Shown here: piece after piece, positions 14,066 through 22,698 of the stretch
Layout of the letters: each line of letters begins with the position of its first letter
Position numbering within the stretch: the first letter of the stretch is position 1
Origin: an uncultured Solobacterium sp.
GTDB lineage: Bacteria; Bacillota_I; Bacilli_A; Erysipelotrichales; Erysipelotrichaceae
Assembly: GCA_900552125.1 (NCBI GenBank)
Contig: URYK01000042.1
Coordinates: 1-22,813 of the forward strand
Direction of reading: 5' to 3'
Length of the DNA: 22,813 nt
The notes under the pieces: model-generated
Databases searched by the model: none
Told to the model about the DNA's origin: nothing
What the model saw: the letters and a program-made list of their open reading frames with translations, nothing else
Made by a program: the position numbers and the translations under genes

Positions 14066-16690
14066 TTATAGTTTATTTTTCATATCTGCTAATTGTTTTT
14101 CTACAATTGCATACTGAGAACGATAACCTTCTAATTTTTCACGTTCTGCATTTACTTTAGCTTCTGGCGCTTTATTTACAAAGTTAGGATTATTCAACAT
14201 ACCTTCTCCACGTTTGATTTCCTGTGTTAAACGTTTTAATTCTTTGGTAAGTTTTTCAATTTCTTCCTCAACATTGATAATAGAAGCTAATGGAACATTT
14301 AATGTACCATTTAAAATTGGACGTACTGCCATTTCTTCATTGCTTTCAACACTTGTCCATGTCGCATGACACATCTTTTGTAGAATAGCATTGATGTATT
14401 CAATACAAGGCATAATTTCATTGTTTTCATTTTTGATCACAACTTCAATATCCATACTAGGTTTTAAGTTATAGTCAACTCTTAGACTACGAACTGCTTC
14501 AATCATTGTAATTAATTGACGAATAGAAGTCATTTCTTCATCACTCATATCAATTTCTACCATTTCTGGCCATGTTTCCAGATTAATGCTTTCTTTTGTA
14601 TGAGGTATAGCAAGATAAATTTCTTCAGTGACAAATGGCATGAATGGATGCAACATACGAACAATACCGCTTAATACTGTTACTAGTGTTGACTGTGCTG
14701 CTTTACGAACTGTTTCATCTTCACTCTGCAATCCAGCTTTACTTAATTCAATATACCAGCTACAGAAATCATCCCAGATAAAGCTGTATAATTCATTACC
14801 AACAAGAGCATATTCGTATTTTTCCATATTGGCAGTAACACTCTGTAATACTTCATTGAAACGTTTTAAAATCCACTTATCAATCATAGAAACATTTGTT
14901 AAATCAATATCCTCAATTTCCATAGTTTCAGGTATCTGCATTAGCACAAAACGTGATGCATTCCAGATTTTATTAATAAAGTTTGCGCTTGCCTCTACCT
15001 TTTCATCTATATAACGCAAATCCTGTCCAGGTGTAGAATTTGTAGTTAAGAAGAAACGTAAAGCATCTACGCCATGATCCTGAATTACATCCATTGGATC
15101 AATACCATTACCTAAAGATTTACTCATCTTACGACCATTCGCATCACGAACAAGTCCATGGATCAAGACATCTTTAAATGGTCTGTTTTTCATACAGTAA
15201 CGAGTCTGGAAAGCCATACGAGCTACCCAGAAGAAGATGATATCATAACCGGTTACCAATACATCATTTGGGAAATAACGTTCTAGATCTGGTGTTTCCT
15301 CAGGCCAGCCTAAAGTTGAGAATGGCCATAATGCACTTGAGAACCAAGTATCTAATACATCTTCATCCTGTACCCAGTTTTCAATATCTTTTGGATATTC
15401 CATACCTACATAGATTTCATGTGTTTCTTTATGATACCAAGCAGGAATACGATGTCCCCACCATAACTGACGAGAAATACACCAATCTTCAATATTCTCT
15501 AACCACTGATGGAAAGTCTTTTCAAAACGAGTCGGATAGAAATGAATTTTCTGTTCTTCAATTTCCTGATTTTTCAAAACACTATCAGCTAATGGTTTCA
15601 TCTTTACAAACCATTGTTTAGATAAATATGGTTCTACAATAACTCCTGTACGTTCAGAATGTCCTACCTGATGCATATGTTTTTCAATATGATCTACAAT
15701 GCCGTTCTTTTCAAAATCAGCTACTAAAGCTTTACGACATTCGAAACGATCCATCCCTTCATATTTATGAGCTAACTCATTCATGGTACCATCCGGATTC
15801 ATACAGATTGGCATAGCTAAGTTATATTTTTTTGCCAAAGCAAAGTCATTAGGATCATGTGCTGGCGTACATTTCATAACTGCTGTACCAAATGACATAT
15901 CAATGTAATCATCCGCCATAATTGGTAACTCTTCCCCATTGGCAGGGTTTATTACATGCATACCAATAATATCTTTATAACGTTCATCATCTGGATGGAC
16001 AAAGATTGCCTGATCCGCAAACATGGTCTCTGGACGAGTTGTTGCGATTACTAGGTTCTTACCAGTTTCAACTACTTTATAGTTGAAATAGTACATCGCA
16101 CCTTCAATTTCTTTATGTATAACTTCAATGTTTGATAAAGCTGTTTTCGCTTCTGGATCCCAGTTAATGATACGTTCTCCCTGATAGATCAAGCCATCAT
16201 TGTATAGATCCACAAACACTTTACGTACTGCTTTGCTTAACCCTTCGTCTAATGTAAAACGTTCTCTAGTATAATCTAAAGATAATCCCATCTTAGCCCA
16301 TTGTTTACGAATGGTAGTCGCATATTCTTCTTTCCATTCCCAAGCACGTTCTAAGAATTTTTCACGCCCGATATCATAGCGGGAAATCCCTTCATTTTTC
16401 AAACGCTCATCAACTTTTGCCTGTGTCGCAATACCTGCATGATCCATTCCAGGAAGCCATAACATATCATATCCCTGCATACGTTTGTAGCGTGATACAA
16501 TATCCTGTAAAGTAGTATCCCATGCATGACCTAAATGTAATTTTCCAGTTACATTTGGTGGTGGGATTACGATACAGAATGGATCTTTGCTTTTATCACC
16601 AGCAGTGAAATAACCATGTTCAATCCATTGTTGGTAATGATCTTTTTCTACCTGCAGATGATTGTACTTCGCATCTAATGTCTTTCTCAT
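14066..16690 (-). CDS. valS: Valine--tRNA ligase
   Basis: ValRS charges tRNA-Val and edits mischarged threonine. This class I enzyme of 874 residues has normal length. The HIGH motif is HLGH (52-55, in PPPNVTGKLHLGHAWD). The editing (CP1) domain contains TTRPETMFADQAIFVHPDDERY, and KMSKS lies at 521-525. The anticodon-binding helical domain follows (WILKRFNEV onward). The C-terminal coiled-coil tRNA arm is marked by INVEEEIEKLTKELKRL and a PNFVNKAPEAKVNAEREKLE segment. It starts 1 base after the acetyltransferase stop, with the AAAGGAG site inside that gene's end, so both are read from one transcript under the T-box upstream. Confidence 0.97.
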   Translation of the reverse strand: MRKTLDAKYNHLQVEKDHYQQWIEHGYFTAGDKSKDPFCIVIPPPNVTGKLHLGHAWDTTLQDIVSRYKRMQGYDMLWLPGMDHAGIATQAKVDERLKNEGISRYDIGREKFLERAWEWKEEYATTIRKQWAKMGLSLDYTRERFTLDEGLSKAVRKVFVDLYNDGLIYQGERIINWDPEAKTALSNIEVIHKEIEGAMYYFNYKVVETGKNLVIATTRPETMFADQAIFVHPDDERYKDIIGMHVINPANGEELPIMADDYIDMSFGTAVMKCTPAHDPNDFALAKKYNLAMPICMNPDGTMNELAHKYEGMDRFECRKALVADFEKNGIVDHIEKHMHQVGHSERTGVIVEPYLSKQWFVKMKPLADSVLKNQEIEEQKIHFYPTRFEKTFHQWLENIEDWCISRQLWWGHRIPAWYHKETHEIYVGMEYPKDIENWVQDEDVLDTWFSSALWPFSTLGWPEETPDLERYFPNDVLVTGYDIIFFWVARMAFQTRYCMKNRPFKDVLIHGLVRDANGRKMSKSLGNGIDPMDVIQDHGVDALRFFLTTNSTPGQDLRYIDEKVEASANFINKIWNASRFVLMQIPETMEIEDIDLTNVSMIDKWILKRFNEVLQSVTANMEKYEYALVGNELYSFIWDDFCSWYIELSKAGLQSEDETVRKAAQSTLVTVLSGIVRMLHPFMPFVTEEIYLAIPHTKESINLETWPEMVEIDMSDEEMTSIRQLITMIEAVRSLRVDYNLKPSMDIEVVIKNENNEIMPCIEYINAILQKMCHATWTSVESNEEMAVRPILNGTLNVPLASIINVEEEIEKLTKELKRLTQEIKRGEGMLNNPNFVNKAPEAKVNAEREKLEGYRSQYAIVEKQLADMKNKL

Positions 16691-16691
16691 C

Positions 16692-17243
16692 TTAACACTC
16701 CTTTATATCTTCTTTCAATAAACTAAACAATCCCATATCATGATAAATGCCATCGCTTAATTTTGTATAATTACGTAAAATACCTTCTTTTTTAAAATGA
16801 CATTTTGTTAGTAAAGCAGCACTTTTTTCATGCTCTACCGCAACTTTTGCTTCAATTCTTCTTAGACCAGTATGATGAAATGCCACATATACAAGCTCCT
16901 GTAATGCTTCTTTCATCAATCCTTGATTCCAATAAGATGGATGAAGTACATAACCAATCTCACCAATATCACCATCTATCGTATGAATATTTAAATTTCC
17001 AATGACCTTGTCATGTTCTTTATGTACCATTACCCATGTCTGTGGCACACCTTGTCTTTCATAAGATAGATAAAAAGCACGAATAACACGTAATGTATCA
17101 TCAATACTTGGATGTGGCGGAAAAGTCAGATACCTTGTAACAGCTGGATCATGATAATATTCATATATTTCACTTGCATCACTTTCTTCTATTGGTCGCA
17201 GCAAAAGTCTTTCTGTTTCTACTATAGGCATATCTAAACGCAT
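16692..17243 (-). CDS. GNAT family N-acetyltransferase (RimJ/RimL-like)
   Basis: This 183-residue single-domain acetyltransferase probably transfers acetyl from acetyl-CoA to an amine; the substrate is unknown. It opens with ETERLLLRPIEESDASEIYEYY, typical of the RimJ-type subfamily (Acetyltransf_3). The acetyl-CoA pyrophosphate loop is WNQGLMKEAL (105-114), and the closing EHEKSAALLTKCHFKKEG (138-154) corresponds to the common N..S..LL.K.GF..EG motif. The ATG has GGAGGTG 5-6 bases upstream. It sits between the Val T-box leader and valS, separated from valS by 1 base, so its expression should rise when tRNA-Val is uncharged. Confidence 0.88.
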   Translation of the reverse strand: MRLDMPIVETERLLLRPIEESDASEIYEYYHDPAVTRYLTFPPHPSIDDTLRVIRAFYLSYERQGVPQTWVMVHKEHDKVIGNLNIHTIDGDIGEIGYVLHPSYWNQGLMKEALQELVYVAFHHTGLRRIEAKVAVEHEKSAALLTKCHFKKEGILRNYTKLSDGIYHDMGLFSLLKEDIKEC

Positions 17244-17262
17244 ATTATCACCTCCAGAAAAT

Positions 17263-17480
17263 AAAAAAACGTCCGCTAAGGACGCTGATCACGTGGTACC
17301 ACCTTATTTCACACATTACTGTGCCTCATCACGTTAACGCCGTGTATTACGAATATTCTTACTGAACTTTCTGAATATCAGCTCCAAGACTACCTTCCTA
17401 TATACTCAGCACTTTCTTCCACCAGCCGAAAGTTCTCTCTGCCTGAAACATATAGTACTCCTTCTCTTCATTGCAGTTAC
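17263..17480 (-). promoter_or_regulatory. T-box riboswitch controlling the acetyltransferase-valS operon (Val)
   Basis: The minus-strand leader has the T-box core AGGTGGTACCACG (17292-17304) and a terminator hairpin (CGTCC/GGACG at 17270-17284) followed by T7. In Stem I, CTATAT pairs with ATATAG and ACTTTC with GAAAGT below a CTGGTGGAAG distal loop. After the closing helix the specifier loop reads GAAGGTAGTC. GTA (17391-17393) is Val. The strict GAA-NNN register used by the Tyr T-box in this window would instead give GGT (Gly). The bulge UGGU expects discriminator A, which fits tRNA-Val and not bacterial tRNA-Gly (U). With valS downstream, Val is preferred. Confidence 0.9.
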
Positions 17481-17486
17481 GTAATC

Positions 17487-17515
17487 ATTATAAACAAAAG
17501 CATCTTACATTTCAA
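17487..17515 (-). promoter_or_regulatory. Promoter of the valS T-box operon
   Basis: TTGAAA (17510-17515) and TATAAT (17487-17492) are separated by 17 bases on the minus strand. The promoter lies within about 50 bases of the stop codon of the SpoVID-like gene upstream. Confidence 0.85.
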
Positions 17516-17536
17516 TACTTTTTAAAAGTTTTCCGA

Positions 17537-18136
17537 CTAAGGAAGAATTAAGAGAGATTTGGCAATAACTTCTTTATGGTTATTGATGGTACGTAATTCA
17601 TCTTCTTTTACATCATAACGATGCGCTATCGCACTATACGTATCACTTTCTTTTGCAACTACCATACGATACGATGTAAAGGTTGCTTCATCATCTTCAA
17701 ATAAATCCTCAAACTGTGTTTCTTCTTCTATCTCATGCTCCTCTGCTTCTTGTTCCTTTACAACTTCTGCCTGATGAGTATTTCTTATTTCCTCAACATA
17801 TTCTATCTCTTTTTCTAATAAACCATAAATACCAATTTCTATATCTAATAAAATACCATCAGATTTTACATGTGCCTGATAATTTTGAATATCTAACTGA
17901 AAATTCTCTTCTGATAATTTGTGGTTCGGTGCTAATATATCCATATCTAATGTTTCTCTATATTCCTGTATGTTATGGTGCTCATCTCTATATGCACCTT
18001 GTATATGCAGTTCTCCTAATGCTCGAACCCCCTCTATTTCTTTATGATATGTCAAATCACTTTGTACATGCAGCTCTACATTTTCCTTAACCTGATTAGG
18101 AAACAGTAATTCTTTTTCTATTTTCATTGTTCTCAT
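17537..18136 (-). CDS. SpoVID-like LysM protein (spore coat/envelope assembly)
   Basis: This 199-residue protein has an N-terminal beta-rich domain (about 1-115) resembling the SpoVID N-terminal region. An acidic Glu-rich linker follows (about 118-150), then a C-terminal LysM-like domain (about 155-199: RMVVAKESDTYSAIAHRYDV then an LRTINNH...LLILP stretch). LysM domains bind glycan strands. In Bacillus spoVID lies just upstream of valS (with ysxE), and here it also directly precedes the valS operon on the same strand, which supports the call. At 199 residues it is far shorter than Bacillus SpoVID (over 500). There is no signal peptide, as expected for a mother-cell coat protein. GGAGG lies 8 bases before the ATG. 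A role in sporulation is inferred. Confidence 0.65.
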   Translation of the reverse strand: MRTMKIEKELLFPNQVKENVELHVQSDLTYHKEIEGVRALGELHIQGAYRDEHHNIQEYRETLDMDILAPNHKLSEENFQLDIQNYQAHVKSDGILLDIEIGIYGLLEKEIEYVEEIRNTHQAEVVKEQEAEEHEIEEETQFEDLFEDDEATFTSYRMVVAKESDTYSAIAHRYDVKEDELRTINNHKEVIAKSLLILP

Positions 18137-18222
18137 TACGATATCCTCCTACCATTCTATATGCATTTATCTTTTGAATTATGTTCAAGATAATACTTTC
18201 ACAAAGAAGTCAATAAGAATAG

Positions 18223-18251
18223 TAGGCATGGACATGGAGATATGATAGAAT
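18223..18251 (+). promoter_or_regulatory. Possible promoter of the gene at 18279
   Basis: TAGGCA (18223-18228) and TAGAAT (18246-18251) are 17 bases apart and lie about 28 bases before the start codon. Neither box is perfect. Confidence 0.35.
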
Positions 18252-18278
18252 AATACAAGATAGAAATGAGGTTACTTT

Positions 18279-18905
18279 ATGATTACAATTGAAAGAACAA
18301 GTGTTATGAATTTTGAAAATGCTATTCGTGGCGCAAGAAACCCTATGAATAGCTGGAATCGTATGGATAGTTATTATGATGAATCTGGAAATTTCATCAT
18401 GGGACCTAATGATTTGAATCTAGCACAGCGCTTAACTCGTGCAGGAAGTGATCATCGTAAATTTATACGTCAGATATTTGTTTCTGTTGACTTTACTGCC
18501 CCATTATATTGGTGGAAAGAATATGATACCTATAAAGTCGCAACGGTTGCGAACTCTACATCTACTATGCATAAAATCGCAAGTAAACCTTTTGAACTAA
18601 GTGATTTCTCTCATGATCACATGAATGAAAAAGCACTCGCAAGTTTAAAACAAACTATCGAAGTATTAGAAGAACTTCGTCAGGAATATTTAGAAACAAA
18701 AGATAAAGAAGTATGGTACAGCATGATTCAATTATTGCCTACTAACTACCACCAGTTACGTACATGCAGTATGAATTATGAAACTTTAATGAATATATAT
18801 TATGCTAGAAGACATCATAAATTAGATGAATGGCATGTAGTATGTGATTGGATTGCATCTTTGCCATATGCAAAAGAACTGATTTTATCTGTAGAACAAC
18901 AATAG
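18279..18905 (+). CDS. Conserved-type protein of unknown function, possibly distantly ThyX-like
   Basis: This 208-residue soluble protein has no signal peptide or membrane span. A strongly patterned centre reads RQIFVSVDFTAPLYWWKEYD followed by a TVANSTSTMHKI segment. A charged helix follows (about 120-150) and a C-terminal LRTCSMNYETLMNIYYARR then HKLDEWHVVCDWI. I recall similar proteins in gut Firmicutes and their phages labelled hypothetical, sometimes thought to share the flavin-dependent thymidylate synthase (ThyX) fold. The spacing of Ser and His around NSTSTMH and the closing helix with R/H/W residues would fit loosely. The classic RHRxxSxNExSxR motif is absent, so thymidylate synthase activity should not be assumed. 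GAGGT lies 6 bases upstream of the ATG, and a terminator follows. It is a single-gene unit. Confidence 0.7.
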   Translation: MITIERTSVMNFENAIRGARNPMNSWNRMDSYYDESGNFIMGPNDLNLAQRLTRAGSDHRKFIRQIFVSVDFTAPLYWWKEYDTYKVATVANSTSTMHKIASKPFELSDFSHDHMNEKALASLKQTIEVLEELRQEYLETKDKEVWYSMIQLLPTNYHQLRTCSMNYETLMNIYYARRHHKLDEWHVVCDWIASLPYAKELILSVEQQ

Positions 18906-18932
18906 AGCTGCTTACTCAACAGCTCTTTTTTC
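18904..18932 (+). terminator. Terminator of the gene at 18279
   Basis: AGAGCTG (18904-18910) and CAGCTCT (18920-18926) form a 7-bp stem with a 9-base loop, followed by a T-tract (18926-18932). The stop codon lies at its first bases. Confidence 0.88.
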
Positions 18933-18939
18933 TTAATTC

Positions 18940-19218
18940 TTATTTTTTCTCAATTCTCCTATATGCATCTTTAACTAGCTTTATGATCCAAATAACAAAT
19001 AATAATGCAATGAATATGAAAATACAGCCAGTATACACTTCTTTATTTTTTATTAACTCTAGCCCTACAATTGTCAATGATAAAAGGATAGCGCCAAAGA
19101 AAACTATTAACAAAATTAGCAAGGGGATACGAACCCACAACGTTATTTTACGATTACTAGACACATCCATAATATATTCTAGAAAAATTGTTAAAATTAA
19201 TTCATATATGATATCCAT
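18940..19218 (-). CDS. Small membrane protein of unknown function (92 aa)
   Basis: The 92-residue product has two strong hydrophobic segments (about 29-53, IPLLILLIVFFGAILLSL; and about 63-82, GCIFIFIALLFVIWIIKLV) and a weaker N-terminal one. It ends in a basic tail (KDAYRRIEKK). The ATG at 19218 is chosen because GGGAG lies 8 bases upstream; a TTG 15 bases earlier overlaps that site. It follows the ABC exporter permease by about 75 bases on the same strand, with no convincing terminator between, so it may be the last gene of that transcript. I do not recognise the family. Confidence 0.55.
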   Translation of the reverse strand: MDIIYELILTIFLEYIMDVSSNRKITLWVRIPLLILLIVFFGAILLSLTIVGLELIKNKEVYTGCIFIFIALLFVIWIIKLVKDAYRRIEKK

Positions 19219-19292
19219 TCTCACCACTCCCAAGAATCACAAATATATTAACACATTTATAAATTTGCAATTCTTAAGAATACTTAAAAAAC

Positions 19293-20618
19293 TTATCCAT
19301 AATATTTAAATCTAAATAAAATACGATTTGCAATATATAATAATATATTATATCCGCCAATAACCAGCATTCCTGTAAGCCATGGATAATAGCTTGTTCC
19401 CATAATATTCAAGAAAGGATCTTTATATATCATTGGATTTAAACATCGTAATGCATCAATCGATTCCACAGGTGCATAATAAACCAATACTGCAATAATT
19501 AATAGATTACATAATAAAGCTACATATGAATTTTTAAATAAACGTGTACAGAACAGATTAATTTGAACATAGAAGATAATTAGAAATATGATCATAGCCA
19601 TCCCTAATACATTCACTGCCCACATTGGTATTAAATCAATATTAGGATTACTAAACATATTTTCAGACATACGGGTAACACCTAAATACAATTCTTCTGA
19701 ATCACGCAATAGATAACCGCCATCTCTTACATAGCTAACTGCTGTACCTATTATTCCACCTTCATTCACAACTGTTGGGTAACTATGATACTGGAAATGA
19801 TCAAAAATACCTAAAATACATGCCATAAGCAGAATTGGTACAAATACCACAAATAAAACAAGGGCTGAGTTTGCGATTATTTTAGAAATAATAAATGTTC
19901 TTCTTACTTTCGGAATAACCATCATTGATTTATCTACCCCTATTTCATGATAGTATTTATGATCATCAAAGAATAAGATTGCCACTAATAATGGCAAGAC
20001 AACTGCCAAAACACTTCTCATCAGCTGTATCAGAAGAGTAGAACTATTAACCGATGAATACGATAAAACACCTATATACTGATCATAGATAGAATACAGA
20101 TAACGCATTTTCAAAGCCTCAGCATGATACGATAATTTTGTATAATATTCCCCCATCCAGTCAAGCTGTAACATATACGGTTCATACTTAGAACCATCAA
20201 ATAAATCCATTTTCTTTACAATATCCTTTACCTCTTCTACATTTGGCAATGAATCACGATATTCCTTAGGAAGTGAATAATACGACATCTCTTCTTCAAA
20301 AATATACATATCTAATAAAGAAGTTAACATCTCTTTCCATTGGTGATTTCGCTTTTGTGAAGTATATTCCGCAAATGTTTTGTTTAACTGTAAAACCTTT
20401 TGATCGATTTCTTCATTCTTTTCTTTATCTATGATAGGATAGTTATTATAAAACAAATTCTGCCTTTTTTCCTGTAAAGAGAAAACATCTTCATAATGAG
20501 AATTAGTATTGCATTGCATCAACAGTGCAACTTCACAAAGCACAAGGATCAGTGTCAGGAAAATTACTTCTTTTCGTTTTAAATTTCTTTTTATTTCAAA
20601 CCAAATAAATTGAAGCAT
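19293..20618 (-). CDS. ABC-2 type permease with large extracytoplasmic domain (second permease)
   Basis: This 441-residue membrane subunit belongs to the exporter encoded with the next two upstream genes. It starts with a basic segment and one span (about 18-36). A large extracytoplasmic region follows (about 37-190), rich in charged and aromatic residues and without cysteine. The C-terminal half has about five spans, including VLAVVLPLLVAILFF, ALVLFVVFVPILLMACILG, AMIIFLIIFYVQINLF and LLCNLLIIAVLVYYA. This architecture matches ABC-2 permeases of BcrA-linked systems. It starts 14 bases after the first permease and has a ribosome site (AAAGGGGAG) inside that gap. It is not a close copy of the first permease, though the layout is the same. 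Confidence 0.8.
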   Translation of the reverse strand: MLQFIWFEIKRNLKRKEVIFLTLILVLCEVALLMQCNTNSHYEDVFSLQEKRQNLFYNNYPIIDKEKNEEIDQKVLQLNKTFAEYTSQKRNHQWKEMLTSLLDMYIFEEEMSYYSLPKEYRDSLPNVEEVKDIVKKMDLFDGSKYEPYMLQLDWMGEYYTKLSYHAEALKMRYLYSIYDQYIGVLSYSSVNSSTLLIQLMRSVLAVVLPLLVAILFFDDHKYYHEIGVDKSMMVIPKVRRTFIISKIIANSALVLFVVFVPILLMACILGIFDHFQYHSYPTVVNEGGIIGTAVSYVRDGGYLLRDSEELYLGVTRMSENMFSNPNIDLIPMWAVNVLGMAMIIFLIIFYVQINLFCTRLFKNSYVALLCNLLIIAVLVYYAPVESIDALRCLNPMIYKDPFLNIMGTSYYPWLTGMLVIGGYNILLYIANRILFRFKYYG

Positions 20619-20632
20619 CTAATCTCCCCTTT

Positions 20633-21763
20633 CTATCCATTCTGTAAATCTTTTCTTTTAAAATAAACATAAGCTACATACCATAGAAGTCCGCCCAAGA
20701 TACAACCGGCTGGTAATGCAATCAAATTTTGATGATTAGATACAATTTCCAATGTTTCATTATAACAAAGCGGAATGAAGCCATAGATTTTCTGTAGGCC
20801 AAGTGCTTGCTGAAGAACTGCAACAGTCATATATGTAATGAACGTAATAATTAAAGTAGAAGAGCTGCTAGACACAAACATCGCAATCGCATAAACAAAG
20901 AAAATCATGAAAATTAAACCTGCTATCAGTATCAAACCCATCGTGCATACCGTCTGCCAAATAGGCAACATTTCATTGCTCAGCATACACGGATACATCG
21001 GATTTCCCCAGCCACAGAATATACCTACAAGTATTAATAAGCCAATCAAAATAAATAAATAGATTCCTAATAAGGTAAAAGAAAAGATAAGCTTTGATAA
21101 CAAAATTTCTTTTCTAGAGTACGAAGATGAATAAATATTTTTAAAACTTCCTGTATCAAATTCTAACCCGAAAATATCAAAAATCCACAATAGGAAGAAA
21201 AAGAATACAGCTAGTGCACCTATCCCATTAAACAATTGTTTAGGAATATTCCAGACTGTTAATTGATATGGGCTAGCCTCTAATTCTATTTCATGATCAA
21301 TCAGATACTGATAATACTGATTTTCCTGTTTCAACTCCTCTATAGATTTTTTTGTGAAATCTTCCATTGGTATATCTGATTCATATCCGTCAAGTAAAAC
21401 CATATTGAGATTCATATACTCCTTAATAGAACTTATAGATTGATAATCTTTTAATAAATATCCATCCTTCACAATATACAGAGCATCTCTAAGTTCAGTA
21501 AAGTATTCACTCTGCTTTTTCGCATCTTCTATATCCTCACCCTCTTGTGCGTAAATTATAGTTGTGGTAGGACCACGAAGACTACGATCAGCATTCTTCT
21601 GTTCTCTTGTATAATCTTCAATTGCTGTTTTTAAATAATTCTGATGTTCTGAATTACAATAACCTAGAAAGCAAACAAATGCCAATAACATCATAAAGAA
21701 TACAACATAGTTCTTGATTGAATGAATAAATTTTTTACATTCATATTTTAATAATGTTTTCAT
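20633..21763 (-). CDS. ABC-2 type permease with large extracytoplasmic domain (first permease)
   Basis: This 376-residue permease has one N-terminal span (about 18-36), an extracytoplasmic domain (about 37-178), then five C-terminal spans (about 182-200, 224-249, 270-297, 302-320 and 345-367). The typical ABC-2 cytoplasmic motif EFDTGSFKNIYSSSYSRKEI (201-220) follows the second span. Its ATG overlaps the ATPase stop by 4 bases (ATGA), so the two are translationally coupled. With the ATPase and the second permease it should form an exporter. Systems of this layout export or give protection from peptide antibiotics such as bacitracin or lantibiotics; the substrate here is unknown. Confidence 0.82.
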   Translation of the reverse strand: MKTLLKYECKKFIHSIKNYVVFFMMLLAFVCFLGYCNSEHQNYLKTAIEDYTREQKNADRSLRGPTTTIIYAQEGEDIEDAKKQSEYFTELRDALYIVKDGYLLKDYQSISSIKEYMNLNMVLLDGYESDIPMEDFTKKSIEELKQENQYYQYLIDHEIELEASPYQLTVWNIPKQLFNGIGALAVFFFFLLWIFDIFGLEFDTGSFKNIYSSSYSRKEILLSKLIFSFTLLGIYLFILIGLLILVGIFCGWGNPMYPCMLSNEMLPIWQTVCTMGLILIAGLIFMIFFVYAIAMFVSSSSSTLIITFITYMTVAVLQQALGLQKIYGFIPLCYNETLEIVSNHQNLIALPAGCILGGLLWYVAYVYFKRKDLQNG

Positions 21764-22644
21764 AAAGCCCTCTCATAGATTGCAGAATACGCATCTTCCA
21801 GATCCACAGATACTTTTTCGACATCCTGAACAACTACTCCTGATTGAATCAGCGATTGTAGTAAAGAAGAAAATTCATCTGCATTCTGAAAAATCGCTTC
21901 ATATACATTCCCATGTACATTTTTCAGCTGAGGAAACTGAGATAATAATTTTGTTGTATCTTCATGAATATAGAAATGATAACAAAGAAGAGATTCCCTT
22001 TTATCCATAGTACGAATCTTTCCATGATCAATATAAATAATTCGTGTTGATATCTTTTCTATTTCGTTTAATTGATGAGAAGATATAAGTAAAGCCATGT
22101 TTTGTTCTTCAACCATTGCCTTTAATTCTTCACGAAGTTCATGTACACCTGTAGGATCTAAACCATTCATTGGTTCATCAAGCATTAAGAAACGTGGTTT
22201 ATTTAATAAAGCAATAGCCAATGCTAAACGTTGTTTCATACCTAGAGAATACTGATTAACTCGTTTATGAATCTGATCACCTAAACGAGTATACTCAATC
22301 ATTTCTTCTACTCTTTCTTTTGAACATTTTTTTAACCCGGCAAACAGTGTTAGATTTTCATATCCAGTCATCGTTGGAAATAATCCAGGATTTTCAATAA
22401 GGCTAGACTGTTTATTTAATGCCTGTTTTCTTTGTTTAAGTAAATCATTCCCACAAATTGATATAGTACCCTGATCCATATGAATCAGATTACATATACA
22501 CTTCATCAATGTACTCTTTCCTGCTCCATTTGGTCCGATAAATCCTAAGATCTCACCTTCATAGATTTCAAAGGAAATATCATCAAGTACTTTTTGTTTA
22601 CCAAATGACTTTGATAAATGGTCAACTTTTAATATTGGATTCAC
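21760..22644 (-). CDS. ABC transporter ATPase, BcrA-type
   Basis: This ATPase of 294 residues has Walker A GPNGAGKST (37-45), signature YSLGMKQR (132-139), Walker B RFLMLDEP (151-158) and H-loop His190. In the Q-loop position it reads SSLIENPGLFPTMTGYENL, with Glu84 where most ABC ATPases have Gln; this is typical of the BcrA subfamily. A C-terminal domain of about 75 residues follows the nucleotide-binding domain, also common in that subfamily. The start is GTG at 22644 with AAAGGGGAGAG upstream. It is the first gene of the operon ATPase-permease-permease(-small membrane protein). No two-component or regulator gene is within the window. Confidence 0.88.
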   Translation of the reverse strand: MNPILKVDHLSKSFGKQKVLDDISFEIYEGEILGFIGPNGAGKSTLMKCICNLIHMDQGTISICGNDLLKQRKQALNKQSSLIENPGLFPTMTGYENLTLFAGLKKCSKERVEEMIEYTRLGDQIHKRVNQYSLGMKQRLALAIALLNKPRFLMLDEPMNGLDPTGVHELREELKAMVEEQNMALLISSHQLNEIEKISTRIIYIDHGKIRTMDKRESLLCYHFYIHEDTTKLLSQFPQLKNVHGNVYEAIFQNADEFSSLLQSLIQSGVVVQDVEKVSVDLEDAYSAIYERAL

Positions 22645-22681
22645 GCTATCTCTCCCCTTTCATAAATTTTACATCTGTTAT

Positions 22682-22698
22682 ATGTAAAATATATACAT
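22682..22698. repeat. Short inverted repeat at the exporter promoter (possible operator)
   Basis: ATGTA (22682-22686) and TACAT (22694-22698) flank a 7-base AT-only centre, next to the -10 box of the exporter operon. A repressor such as a GntR/YtrA-type regulator could bind here, but in DNA this AT-rich the repeat could be chance. Confidence 0.3.

Noticed and set aside
19219..19292. Terminator between the second permease and the small membrane protein
   Set aside because: Only a short AT-rich palindrome (TTCTTAAGAA) is present, with no stable stem plus T-tract.
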